64,000 bases of DNA from Mesorhizobium amorphae (GTDB lineage: Bacteria > Pseudomonadota > Alphaproteobacteria > Rhizobiales > Rhizobiaceae). The translations under genes and the position numbers were made by a program. The notes beneath the pieces were generated by a model, which was not told where the DNA came from, searched no databases, and was given only the letters and a program-made list of their open reading frames with translations. Positions 17,373 through 25,999 of the stretch are shown here, one piece after another; within the stretch, counting starts at the first letter, position 1; each line of letters opens with the position of its first letter. Where the stretch lies: the NCBI RefSeq assembly GCF_014843845.1, contig NZ_JHQS01000061.1, positions 62,001 through 126,000 on the forward strand, in the 5' to 3' direction.

Positions 17373-18569
17373 TCAGCGCTTCAGCACCTCGACGCCCGGC
17401 AATGGCTTGCCCTCCATCCATTCCAGGAAGGCGCCGCCGGCGGTCGAGACATAGGTGAAGTCGTCGGCCACGCCTGCATGGTTGAGCGCGGCCACCGTAT
17501 CGCCGCCGCCTGCGACCGAGACCAGCTTGCCGGCCTTGGTGCGGGCCGCTGCGTGCCTGGCCGCTGCCACCGTCGCATGGTCGAAAGGCGCGATCTCGAA
17601 GGCGCCGAGCGGACCGTTCCAGACCAGCGTCGCGGCACGGTCGATCCAGTCGTCGACGGTCTTCACGGTTTTCTCGCCGACATCGAGGATCATGCCGTCG
17701 GCCGGCACCTCCGATATGGCGACGGTTTCGCTGGCCGCGCCCGCCTTGAATTCTTTCGCAACGACGCCGTCGACCGGCAGGATGATGGCGCAGCCGGCTT
17801 CGGCCGCTTCGATCATGATCTGCTTGGCGGTGGTGGCGAGGTCATGCTCGCACAGCGATTTGCCGACGGCGGTGCCGCGCGCGGCAAGGAAGGTGTTGGC
17901 CATGCCGCCGCCGATGACCAGCGCGTCGACCCTCTTCACCAGGTTCATCAAGAGGTCGATCTTGGTCGACACCTTGGCGCCGCCGACGATGGCGACCACC
18001 GGGCGAACCGGATTGCCGAGGCCCTTTTCCAGCGCGTCGAGCTCGGCCTGCATGGTGCGGCCGGCATAGGCCGGCAAGAGATGCGCCAGCCCTTCGGTCG
18101 AGGAATGGGCGCGGTGGGCGGCGGAGAAGGCGTCGTTGACGAAGATGTCGCCATTGGCGGCGAGCTTTTCGGTGAAGGCCGGGTCGTTCTTCTCCTCGGC
18201 CTTGTAGAAGCGGGTGTTTTCAAGCAGCAGCACGTCGCCCTTGTTCATGGCGGCGACGGCGCTTGCGGCGGTGTCGCCAACGCAGTCCGACGCAAAGCCG
18301 ACCGGCCGGCCGAGCACATCCGCCGTCGCCTTGGCGATCGGCTCCAGCGAGAACTCCGGGGTCGGGCCGTCCTTGGGACGGCCGAAATGGGCAAGCAGGA
18401 TGACCTTGGCGCCCTTGCCGGACAATTCGGCCAGGGTCGGCGCGATGCGCTCGATGCGGGTGACGTCGGTGACCTTGCCGTCGGCGACTGGAACGTTGAG
18501 GTCGACGCGCACCAGCACGCGCTTGCCGGAGATGTTGCCGATGTCGTCCAGTGTCTTGAAGCCGGCCAT
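17373..18569 (-). CDS. pgk: Phosphoglycerate kinase
   Basis: It transfers the 1-phosphate of 1,3-bisphosphoglycerate to ADP. The 398 residues show RVLVRVDLNVPVADGKVTD (about 19-37), LLAHFGRPK, the ENTRFYKAEE region, GGAKVSTKI and the C-terminal nucleotide loop VAGGGDTVAAL. Length and motifs are typical. It is followed by the class I aldolase on the same strand and probably shares a transcript with it. Confidence 0.97.
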   Translation of the reverse strand: MAGFKTLDDIGNISGKRVLVRVDLNVPVADGKVTDVTRIERIAPTLAELSGKGAKVILLAHFGRPKDGPTPEFSLEPIAKATADVLGRPVGFASDCVGDTAASAVAAMNKGDVLLLENTRFYKAEEKNDPAFTEKLAANGDIFVNDAFSAAHRAHSSTEGLAHLLPAYAGRTMQAELDALEKGLGNPVRPVVAIVGGAKVSTKIDLLMNLVKRVDALVIGGGMANTFLAARGTAVGKSLCEHDLATTAKQIMIEAAEAGCAIILPVDGVVAKEFKAGAASETVAISEVPADGMILDVGEKTVKTVDDWIDRAATLVWNGPLGAFEIAPFDHATVAAARHAAARTKAGKLVSVAGGGDTVAALNHAGVADDFTYVSTAGGAFLEWMEGKPLPGVEVLKR

Positions 18570-18674
18570 GCTGATCCCTTTTCGCGAAAAATCGCCGGGA
18601 CCATACCCCGCACCGACGACGATGCAAGGCCCGCGTGAAGGCGCGCGCGCAAAAATGATGTCGCCTCGAAAAGA

Positions 18675-20558
18675 TCAGCTTTCGCTCGCGGCTTTTTCAC
18701 CCGTCGGCCCCGGTGCTTCCTCCGTCTGAAGCTCGGCAGCAGGTACTTCGGCCGGCTTGCGCCATCTGCGGACGAAGGCGGCGAGGCGGTCGCGGATTTC
18801 GCCGGCGCTCAGGAACACCGGCACGCGCGCCACCGGCGCGGTCGGCTCGAAGGACAGGCCAAGGCCTGTGATCTTACCCTTGTCGTCGACGTCGCGCACG
18901 ATCAGCTCGATCGGACCGAGCAGGACGCGGTCGGCATATTCGGCATGGTTGCCAAGGCGCTCCGTGACCAGGGCGCCGATGGTCAGCTTGCTCTCGGCCT
19001 CGGTCAGGCCCGGCGAATAGGCGGCTTCCAGTTCCGCGGCCGAGCGTGTCGGATCGACGGCGAAGGCGCCGAAGAAGTCGGCATCCTCGGGGTCGACCAG
19101 GGCGCGGCTGGCAAACAGCTTGTCGAGCAGGCGCGGATAGCGGTCCGGCACGAAGATGTAGACGTGATCGCCGGCGGCAAGCCGGCCCATGTCCTGGAAG
19201 CGCATCGAGCGGCCGTCGCGCAGCACCAGCGAGGGCCGCGCCCAGCGTGGGATACGTTCGCCGCGCGCCACCGGACTGCCGGGCGCGACGCGATAGGCGA
19301 GCAGTTCGTGATGGGCCGAGCCCGGCAGTTCAAGTTCGACCTTGTCCAGCGGCCCGAGCCGGGCCGGCACGATCAGGCCGAGGCGGCGCGCCAGAGGTCC
19401 GACGGTCCAGCCCTGGATGACAAGCGACACCAGCACGATGATGAAGGCGGTGTTGAAGATGGTTCGGCCGTTTTCCAGGCCGCCGAGCAGCGGCGTGATG
19501 GCCAAAAGGATCGACACCGCGCCACGCAGACCGACCCAGGAGACAAAGGCGATCTCGGGACGGGGCAGGCGGAACGGGATCAGGCAGAGCCAGACGGCGA
19601 TCGGCCTGGCGACGAAGATCAGGAACAGGCCGAGCAGCACCGCCGGCACCAGGATCGCCGGAAATTGCGAGGGCGTGGCGAACAGGCCGAGGATCAGGAA
19701 CATGATGATCTGCGCCAGCCACGACATGCCGTCCTGGAAGCGTTTCAGGATGGTGACGGCGCGGATGTCGGAATTGCCGGCGACCAGCCCGGCCAGATAC
19801 ACCGCCAGGAAACCGGAACCGCCGATGGCGCCGGCGGCGGCGAACACCATCAGCGACAGGGTCAGCACGAAGATCGGCAACAGGCCATGGTCGAGGTTGA
19901 GCCGGTCGACCAGGCGCACGATGGCGAGACCGCCGAGCACGCCGACGACGGCGCCAAGGCCCATATTGAGCAGGAAGCCGAGGACAAGGTTGGTGACCAG
20001 GACACTGGTTTCCGGATTGGCGTGGGCGGCGATGATCTCGACCAAGGTGATGGTCAGGAAGATGGCGATCGGGTCGTTGGTGCCGGATTCGACTTCGAGC
20101 GTCGCACGCACGCGTTCGCGCAGATTGATCTCGCCGGCGCGCAGCAGGAAGAACACCGCAGCCGCATCGGTCGAGGCGACGGCGGCGCCGAGCAGAAAGG
20201 ATTCCAGCCAGGTGAGGTCGAGCAAATAGTGGGCGGCGGCGCCGAACAGACCGGTGGTCAGGATGACGCCGACGGTCGCCAGCGACAGCGCCGGCCCGGC
20301 CGCCTGGCGCAGGGCGTTGAGCGGCGTGCCGAAACCGGAATCGAACAGGATGACGGCGAGCGCCAGTGAGCCGGCAAAATAAGCCAGCCGCGCATTGTCG
20401 AATTCGATGCCGAGACCGTCGGTTCCGGTGGCGAGGCCGATGCAGAGGAACAGCAGCAGCAGGGGGGCGCCGAAACGGAAGGCGATCAGGCTCGAAAACG
20501 CGGCGGCAACGACAAGCGCGGTGCCGATCAGCGTCACGAGATAGATCGCATGCTCCAT
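18675..20558 (-). CDS. Potassium/proton antiporter, CPA1 type with TrkA_C domain
   Basis: A 627-residue inner-membrane exchanger. The first 390 or so residues carry about 12 helices of the Na+/H+ exchanger fold, including LGAAVASTDAAAVFFLLR and the ion-site region LEVESGTNDPIAIFLT. A RCK/TrkA_C domain follows (ELPGSAHHELLAYRVAPGSPVARGERIPRWARPSLVLRDGR), then a CorC/HlyC-like C-terminal part. This layout matches NhaP2/CvrA antiporters, which extrude K+. It lies between gap and pgk on the same strand, interrupting the glycolytic set. Confidence 0.9.
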   Translation of the reverse strand: MEHAIYLVTLIGTALVVAAAFSSLIAFRFGAPLLLLFLCIGLATGTDGLGIEFDNARLAYFAGSLALAVILFDSGFGTPLNALRQAAGPALSLATVGVILTTGLFGAAAHYLLDLTWLESFLLGAAVASTDAAAVFFLLRAGEINLRERVRATLEVESGTNDPIAIFLTITLVEIIAAHANPETSVLVTNLVLGFLLNMGLGAVVGVLGGLAIVRLVDRLNLDHGLLPIFVLTLSLMVFAAAGAIGGSGFLAVYLAGLVAGNSDIRAVTILKRFQDGMSWLAQIIMFLILGLFATPSQFPAILVPAVLLGLFLIFVARPIAVWLCLIPFRLPRPEIAFVSWVGLRGAVSILLAITPLLGGLENGRTIFNTAFIIVLVSLVIQGWTVGPLARRLGLIVPARLGPLDKVELELPGSAHHELLAYRVAPGSPVARGERIPRWARPSLVLRDGRSMRFQDMGRLAAGDHVYIFVPDRYPRLLDKLFASRALVDPEDADFFGAFAVDPTRSAAELEAAYSPGLTEAESKLTIGALVTERLGNHAEYADRVLLGPIELIVRDVDDKGKITGLGLSFEPTAPVARVPVFLSAGEIRDRLAAFVRRWRKPAEVPAAELQTEEAPGPTGEKAASES

Positions 20559-20765
20559 CCGAATTTGCCCCTCACATTCGCGTCCTTATCGAATTGCGGG
20601 AGAGTGAGGCGAAGACGTGACCAGTGCAAGGCGGGAGGGTGGCTTTTTGGCCTATGCCGCTGATTTCCGGGCGGTTTGGTGCCTCGACCTCGGTCCAGGG
20701 GAGGCCGGACCCCGCCCGATATCTTCTGTCGTCCGGAATGACGGAACGATCCTGTCGTGCCTAAC

Positions 20766-20796
20766 GAAAAAACGCCCGGGCAAAGCCGGGCGTTTC
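20766..20796 (-). terminator. Intrinsic terminator of gap
   Basis: On the minus strand a GC-rich stem (AAACGCCCGG / CCGGGCGTTT, loop containing CTTTG) runs into TTTTTTCG. It lies 26 bases after the gap stop and separates gap from the antiporter. Confidence 0.9.
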
Positions 20797-20821
20797 AGGT
20801 GTCGAAAAGAGAGCCTTGCGA

Positions 20822-21832
20822 TCAGGCGATGGTCTTGCCGAAAGCGACGGCGGTGTCGCCCATGCGGTTGGAGAAGCCCCATTCATTGTCGTACCAGGAC
20901 AGCACCGAAACGAAGTTGCCGTCCATGACCTTGGTCTGGTCGAGCGCCATGACCGAGGAGTGCGGATCGTGGTTGAAGTCGATCGAGACGTTCGGGTGAT
21001 GGGTGACGCCGAGGATGCCCTTCAGCTTGCCGTTGGAGGCGGCGATCACGGCCTCGTTGATTTCCTGCACGGTGGTCGAGCGCTTGGCGATGAACTTGAG
21101 GTCGACGACCGAGACGTTCGGGGTCGGCACGCGGATCGAGATGCCGTCGAGCTTGCCCTTGAGGTCGGGCAGCACCAGACCGATCGCCTTGGCGGCACCG
21201 GTCGAGGTCGGGATCTGCGACAGCGCGGCGGCGCGGGCGCGGTAAAGATCCTTGTGCATGGTGTCCAGCGTCGGCTGGTCGCCGGTGTAGGAGTGGATCG
21301 TCGTCATCATGCCCTTCTCGATGCCGACCGCGTCGTGCAGCACGGCGGCCAGCGGCGCCAGGCAGTTGGTGGTGCAGGACGCGTTCGAGATGACGATGTG
21401 GTCCTTGGTCAGCTTGTCGTGGTTGATGCCGTAGACGACCGTGAGGTCGGCACCTTCGGCCGGAGCCGAGACGATGACGCGCTTGGCGCCCGCGGTCAGG
21501 TGCGCGGCGGCCTTGTCGCGGGCGGTGAAGATGCCGGTGCATTCGAGCGCGATGTCGATGCCGAGTTCCTTCCACGGCAGCTGCGTCGGGTCCTTGATGG
21601 CGGTGACCTTGAAGGTCTCCTTGCCGACGGTGATCTGGTCGCCGGATACCGACACTTCGTGCGGGAAGCGGCCATGCACGCTGTCGTAGCGCAGCAGGTG
21701 CGCGTTGGTCTCGACCGGGCCGAGGTCGTTGACGGCGACGACGTCGATGTCCTTGCGGCCGGATTCATGGATGGCGCGCAGGATGTTGCGGCCGATGCGG
21801 CCAAATCCGTTGATGGCAACTCTGACGGTCAT
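20822..21832 (-). CDS. gap: Glyceraldehyde-3-phosphate dehydrogenase, type I
   Basis: It oxidises and phosphorylates glyceraldehyde 3-phosphate with NAD in glycolysis, and runs in reverse in gluconeogenesis. The 336 residues have the NAD-binding NGFGRIGR (8-15), the acidic residue after beta-2 (VAVNDLG), and the active site SNASCTTNCLAP with Cys153. WYDNEWGFSNRM is near the C-terminus. It lies 156 bases downstream of tkt and ends at its own terminator. Confidence 0.97.
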   Translation of the reverse strand: MTVRVAINGFGRIGRNILRAIHESGRKDIDVVAVNDLGPVETNAHLLRYDSVHGRFPHEVSVSGDQITVGKETFKVTAIKDPTQLPWKELGIDIALECTGIFTARDKAAAHLTAGAKRVIVSAPAEGADLTVVYGINHDKLTKDHIVISNASCTTNCLAPLAAVLHDAVGIEKGMMTTIHSYTGDQPTLDTMHKDLYRARAAALSQIPTSTGAAKAIGLVLPDLKGKLDGISIRVPTPNVSVVDLKFIAKRSTTVQEINEAVIAASNGKLKGILGVTHHPNVSIDFNHDPHSSVMALDQTKVMDGNFVSVLSWYDNEWGFSNRMGDTAVAFGKTIA

Positions 21833-21988
21833 TTTTCTCTCCCTGGGAGTTGGAAGGCGATTGGGTCCGCTGCTTCATAGCTGCGGACGGGCGAAGAATC
21901 CAGCCATGCAAGGCCTGGATTTAAATCGATTAGTTTGGGCCAGCCCGCGAAATCGCGTGGAGCAATTCGCGCGCCGGCCCTCAATGCC

Positions 21989-23980
21989 TTACTTGCCGTG
22001 CAGGCGGGCTTCCGCCGCCTTCGCGGCCGCATCGGCGGTGATGCCGAAATGCGGATAGAGCTGCTCGATGGTGCCGGAGGCGCCAAAGCCAGTCATGCCG
22101 ACGAAGATGCCGTCGGTGCCGATGAGGTGATCCCAACCCTGGCGGATGCCGGCCTCGATGGCGATCTTCACCGGAGCGTTGCCGATCGTCTTGTTGCGGT
22201 AGTCGGCGCTCTGCTGGTCAAACAGTTCGAAGCAGGGCACCGAGACGACGCGGGTCGGATGGCCGTGCTTCTCCAGCAAGTCGCGCGCGCCAAGCGCGAT
22301 CTCGACCTCGGAACCGGTGGCGAAGATCGTCACCGCCGCTTCGCCGCTGGCGGCGGCAAGCTCGTAAGCGCCGGAAGCGCTCAGGTTCTTGGCGGCGTAT
22401 TCGGTGCGCACCGTCGGCAGATTCTGGCGGGTCAGCGCCAGCGTCGACGGCGTCTTTTTCGATTCGATCGCCAACTGCCAGCATTCGGCGGTTTCGACCG
22501 CGTCGGCCGGGCGGAACACGTTGTGGTTCGGAATGGCGCGCAGTGCCGCCAGATGCTCGACCGGCTGATGGGTCGGGCCGTCCTCGCCAAGGCCGATGGA
22601 ATCATGGGTCATGACGAAGATCGAGCCGATGCCCATCAGCGAAGCAAGACGCATCGACGGACGGGCATAGTCGGAGAAGCACATGAAGGTGCCGCCATAG
22701 GCGATCAGGCCGCCATGCAGCGTCAGGCCGTTGAGCGCTGCCGCCATGCCGTGCTCGCGAACGCCGTAATGGACATAGCGCTGGCCGTAATCGTCCGGCG
22801 TGATGTTCTTGGTCTGGCTGGTCTTGGTGTTGTTGGAGCCGGTCAGGTCGGCGGAGCCGCCGATGGTCTCCGGCACTGCGCCATTGATGATTTCCAGTGC
22901 CATTTCCGACGATTTGCGGGTGGCGACCTTCGGCTTGTCGGCTGAGAGCTTCTTCTTGTAGTCGGCGATGACGGCGTCGAAATTCGACGGCAGCTTGCCA
23001 CTGACGCGGCGCTCGAACTCGGCCTGCAGCTTGGCGTCGGCCTTGGTGAGGCGGCCTTCCCAGTCGGTGCGCGCCTTGACGCCGGCCTTGCCGGCAGCGC
23101 GCCAGGCGTCGAGGATGTCGGCCGGAATCTCGAAGGGCGCGGAGTCCCAGCCGAAGAATTTCCGGGCGCCGGCGATTTCCTCGGCGCCGAGCGGCGAGCC
23201 GTGCGCCTTGTTGGTGCCGGCCTTGGTTGGGGCGCCGAAGCCGATGGTCGTCTTGCAAGCGATCATGGTCGGCTTGTCGGAATGGCGCGCCGCCTCGATG
23301 GCATAGGCGATCGCTTCCGGATCCTGGCCGTCGATATGGCTGGCGTTCCAGCCGGAGGCCTGGAAGCGGGCGACCTGGTCGGTATTGTCGGCGAGCGACA
23401 CCGGGCCGTCGATCGAGATGTTGTTGTTGTCCCAGAACACGATCAGCTTGTTGAGCTTGAGGTGGCCGGCCAGCGCGATGGCTTCCTGGGAGACGCCTTC
23501 CATCAGGCAGCCGTCGCCGGCCAGCACATAGGTGTAGTGATCGACGAGGTCGTTGCCGAAGGCGGCGTTCATGATGCGCTCGCCGAGCGCGAAGCCGACC
23601 GAATTGGCAAGGCCCTGGCCGAGCGGGCCGGTGGTCGTCTCGATGCCCTCGGCATGGCCGTATTCCGGGTGGCCCGCGGTCTTCGATCCGAGCTGGCGGA
23701 AATTCTTGATCTGGTCGAGGGTCATGTCCTCGTAGCCGGTCAGATGCAGCAGCGAATAGAGCAGCATCGAGCCGTGGCCGGCCGACAGGATGAAGCGGTC
23801 GCGGTCGGCCCAATGCGGAGCCTTGGCGTCGAATTTCAGGAAGCGGGTGAACAGCACCGTGGCGATGTCGGCGCAGCCCATCGGCAGGCCGGGGTGGCCG
23901 GAATTTGCCTTCTCGACGGCGTCCATGGAGAGAAAACGGATCGCATTGGCCATCCGATCATGTTGTTCACGCGAGGTCAT
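21989..23980 (-). CDS. tkt: Transketolase
   Basis: A thiamine-diphosphate enzyme of the pentose-phosphate (or Calvin) pathway that moves two-carbon units between sugar phosphates. The 663 residues show ANSGHPGLPMGCADIA, the TPP motif GDGCLMEGVSQEAIALAGHL...DNNN, and the C-terminal pyrimidine domain ending IEQLYPHFGI. The ATG at 23980 has CGGAGGAAGC upstream; the longer frame to 24067 lacks support. It heads the minus-strand cluster with gap. Confidence 0.96.
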   Translation of the reverse strand: MTSREQHDRMANAIRFLSMDAVEKANSGHPGLPMGCADIATVLFTRFLKFDAKAPHWADRDRFILSAGHGSMLLYSLLHLTGYEDMTLDQIKNFRQLGSKTAGHPEYGHAEGIETTTGPLGQGLANSVGFALGERIMNAAFGNDLVDHYTYVLAGDGCLMEGVSQEAIALAGHLKLNKLIVFWDNNNISIDGPVSLADNTDQVARFQASGWNASHIDGQDPEAIAYAIEAARHSDKPTMIACKTTIGFGAPTKAGTNKAHGSPLGAEEIAGARKFFGWDSAPFEIPADILDAWRAAGKAGVKARTDWEGRLTKADAKLQAEFERRVSGKLPSNFDAVIADYKKKLSADKPKVATRKSSEMALEIINGAVPETIGGSADLTGSNNTKTSQTKNITPDDYGQRYVHYGVREHGMAAALNGLTLHGGLIAYGGTFMCFSDYARPSMRLASLMGIGSIFVMTHDSIGLGEDGPTHQPVEHLAALRAIPNHNVFRPADAVETAECWQLAIESKKTPSTLALTRQNLPTVRTEYAAKNLSASGAYELAAASGEAAVTIFATGSEVEIALGARDLLEKHGHPTRVVSVPCFELFDQQSADYRNKTIGNAPVKIAIEAGIRQGWDHLIGTDGIFVGMTGFGASGTIEQLYPHFGITADAAAKAAEARLHGK

Positions 23981-24238
23981 GCTTCCTCCGGGGTGGGGGT
24001 TTGGGGCCTTGGGAGAGGCCTGGAAAGGGTGCGCGACACATAGCAGGCGCGGCCCTTGAGTCAACAAATCGGTGCGTTTTTGCCGGGCTTGTGATGCCGC
24101 AACCCCCCTACATTAGCGTTAGCAGGGGACAGTCGCGAGAGCTTTGTTGACGTCGCCTTCACACGCCGCCTAATCTTTCCTGAATAACGCGTTCTGAACG
24201 CAAACGATTCGGTGATGGGCAGGGTGCAGGACGAAGCC

Positions 24239-24511
24239 ATGACCGGGGAAACCACGCTCAAGGAAGTCATAGCCCGGCTGGGTAAAGCCATCGAGGGCCT
24301 TGAAAACGCCGTCGCGGCCAAGCTCGAGCACGAGCGCGACTATTCGGAAGCCGAGGCCGAGGTGCAGCGCATGAACGCCGACCGCTCCAGGCTGGCGCAG
24401 GAACTCGACAATTCCGAAGCGCGCGCCGAACGGCTGGAAGATGCCAACAAGGAAGTGTCGCGTCGGCTGGTGACCGCGATGGAAACCATTCGCGCGGTAC
24501 TGGACAGGTAG
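24239..24511 (+). CDS. DUF4164 coiled-coil protein
   Basis: A 90-residue, highly charged protein that is almost entirely coiled coil, from EVIARLGKAIEGLENAVAAKLEHERDYSEAEAEVQ to the end (ETIRAVLDR). This fits DUF4164, a small family found beside zapA in Hyphomicrobiales. The start is either the ATG at 24239 (behind AGGACG) or the GTG/ATG pair at 24212-24217. It is divergent from tkt and four bases before zapA, so the two are co-transcribed. Confidence 0.85.
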   Translation: MTGETTLKEVIARLGKAIEGLENAVAAKLEHERDYSEAEAEVQRMNADRSRLAQELDNSEARAERLEDANKEVSRRLVTAMETIRAVLDR

Positions 24512-24515
24512 GCCC

Positions 24516-24881
24516 ATGTCACAGGTTACGGTTTCAATCGACGGCAAGCAGTATCGCATGGCCTGCGACGAGGGCCAGGAAGAGCACCTGATCGATCTTG
24601 CCGAGCGCTTCGATCGCTATGTTTCGCATCTGAAGGACTCTTTTGGCGAGATCGGCGACCAGCGGCTGACCGTCATGGCCGGCATCATGGTCATGGACGA
24701 GCTGTCGGAGCTGCAAAAACGCGTCAAGGGCATGGAAAGCGAAGTGCTGACCTTGCGCAAGACGCGCGACGAGGCGCTGACCAAGGCCGACAAGAGCGAT
24801 TCCGTGCTGACCAGCGCGCTTGGTGCGCTGGCCCAGCGTATGGAGGATCTGGCGGTTACCCTGGCGGTGAAGAAGGCCTGA
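24516..24881 (+). CDS. zapA: Cell division protein ZapA
   Basis: ZapA binds and bundles FtsZ filaments at the division ring. The 121 residues start MSQVTVSIDGKQYRMACDEGQEEHLIDLAERFDRYV, the globular head of the family, followed by a C-terminal coiled coil (LQKRVKGMESEVLTLRKTRDEALTKAD). Its DUF4164 neighbour is a possible partner. In many proteobacteria the 6S RNA gene follows zapA, which makes the next intergenic region worth inspection. Confidence 0.93.
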   Translation: MSQVTVSIDGKQYRMACDEGQEEHLIDLAERFDRYVSHLKDSFGEIGDQRLTVMAGIMVMDELSELQKRVKGMESEVLTLRKTRDEALTKADKSDSVLTSALGALAQRMEDLAVTLAVKKA

Positions 24882-25066
24882 GCGCAGCCCGGCTGGGTGT
24901 CCCGGAAGAAATGCCGCATTTCCACGAAATGGGCGAAAATTTTTCGCCGCAGGTCCCGGCGCCGGTGTCCGCCAGCGTTTTAAGGATGATCCTACAGTGC
25001 TAAGAAGACCAGGCGGCGCCGGCGGGCTGACTGTGCCGGCGGCAAGTCAAAGGGTAGGGACACGTC
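24882..25066. other. zapA-peroxiredoxin intergenic region, possible 6S RNA locus
   Basis: This 185-base gap has CATTTC-CAC-GAAATG, a GGCGAA...TTCGCC hairpin, and distal arms CAGCCCG (near 24886) and CGGGCTG (near 25024) that could close a structure of about 145 bases. The position after zapA is where 6S RNA is commonly encoded. No conserved 6S sequence block was recognised, so the assignment is tentative. Confidence 0.3.
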
Positions 25067-25726
25067 ATGAGTCTTCGTATCAACGACATCGCGCCGGATT
25101 TCACGGCCGAAACCACGCAAGGCACAATCAGCTTCCATGAATGGATCGGCGACGGCTGGGCGGTGCTGTTCAGCCATCCGAAGAATTTCACGCCGGTCTG
25201 CACGACCGAGCTCGGCACCATGGCCGGGTTGGAGGGCGAATTCAAAAAACGCAACGTCAAGATCATCGGCATTTCGGTCGATCCGGTCTCGAGCCACGAC
25301 AAATGGCAGGACGACATCAAGACCGCGACCGGTCAGGTGGTGAAATACCCGCTGATCGGCGACAAGGAACTCAAGGTCGCCAAGCTCTACGAGATGCTGC
25401 CGGCGGGCGCCGGCGAGACCTCGGAGGGCCGCACGCCCGCCGACAATGCTACGGTGCGTTCGGTCTACGTCATCGGCCCGGACAAGAAGATCAAGCTGGT
25501 GCTCACCTATCCGATGACCACCGGCCGCAATTTCGATGAGATACTGCGCGTCATCGATTCCATCCAGCTGACGGCCAAGCACCAGGTGGCGACGCCGGCC
25601 AACTGGAAGCAGGGCGAGGACGTCATTATCACCGCCGCGGTCTCCAACGAAGACGCGATCAAGCGCTTCGGCGCCTTCGATACGATCCTGCCCTATCTGA
25701 GAAAGACCAAGCAGCCGACCGTGTGA
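25067..25726 (+). CDS. 1-Cys peroxiredoxin (Prx6 type)
   Basis: A cytosolic peroxidase that reduces hydrogen peroxide and alkyl hydroperoxides. The peroxidatic Cys45 is in HPKNFTPVCTTELG. No other Cys is present in the 219 residues, so it is the 1-Cys form. The extended C-terminal part (KHQVATPANWKQGEDVIITAAVSNEDA) is typical of the Prx6 group. GTAGGGACACGTC precedes the ATG. Confidence 0.95.
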   Translation: MSLRINDIAPDFTAETTQGTISFHEWIGDGWAVLFSHPKNFTPVCTTELGTMAGLEGEFKKRNVKIIGISVDPVSSHDKWQDDIKTATGQVVKYPLIGDKELKVAKLYEMLPAGAGETSEGRTPADNATVRSVYVIGPDKKIKLVLTYPMTTGRNFDEILRVIDSIQLTAKHQVATPANWKQGEDVIITAAVSNEDAIKRFGAFDTILPYLRKTKQPTV

Positions 25727-25731
25727 GCCTT

Positions 25732-25894
25732 CCTTCTCCCCGTTCACGGGAGAAGGTGCCCGAAGGGCGGATAAGGGGCGGCGCGGCGTTCGGCCATGAT
25801 CGCACGCTGGCTCTCCGAATGCGATTGCTCGCAGACTTGGCGCTGCCCTCATTGCCCTGCCGGGCATTTCTCCCCGTATAGTGACGGGGAGAAA
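25732..25894. repeat. Nested inverted-repeat intergenic element
   Basis: The left end is a hairpin CCTTCTCCC...GGGAGAAGG (25732-25756) followed by TGCCCGAAGGGCGGATAAG. The right end is CTGCCGGGCA followed by the hairpin TTTCTCCCCGT...ACGGGGAGAAA (25867-25894). The two ends are imperfect reverse complements of each other over about 50 bases. No ORF lies inside. It looks like a small non-autonomous palindromic element common in rhizobial genomes. Confidence 0.7.
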
Positions 25895-25936
25895 GGGCTG
25901 GTTCGCCGCCTTCGCCAATCGTGGACGCTGAGCTAA

Positions 25937-25978
25937 AATAAAAACGGCGGCGCCAGATCCTGGCGCCGCCGTTTTGTT
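25937..25978. terminator. Terminator of rpoH, also usable on the plus strand
   Basis: A 16-bp perfect stem (AAAACGGCGGCGCCAG / CTGGCGCCGCCGTTTT) around a three-base loop, with T-rich tracts on either side. It lies 22 bases beyond the rpoH stop. Confidence 0.95.
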
Positions 25979-25999
25979 ATTGTTTGATGCGCGGCAGCC

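Noticed and set aside
17289..18638. Plus-strand 449-codon frame across pgk
   Set aside because: It is antisense to pgk, which has complete motifs; His/Arg/Gly/Asp-rich shadow composition.
18945..20369. Plus-strand 474-codon frame across the antiporter gene
   Set aside because: Antisense shadow of the antiporter gene; composition is typical of reverse high-GC codons.
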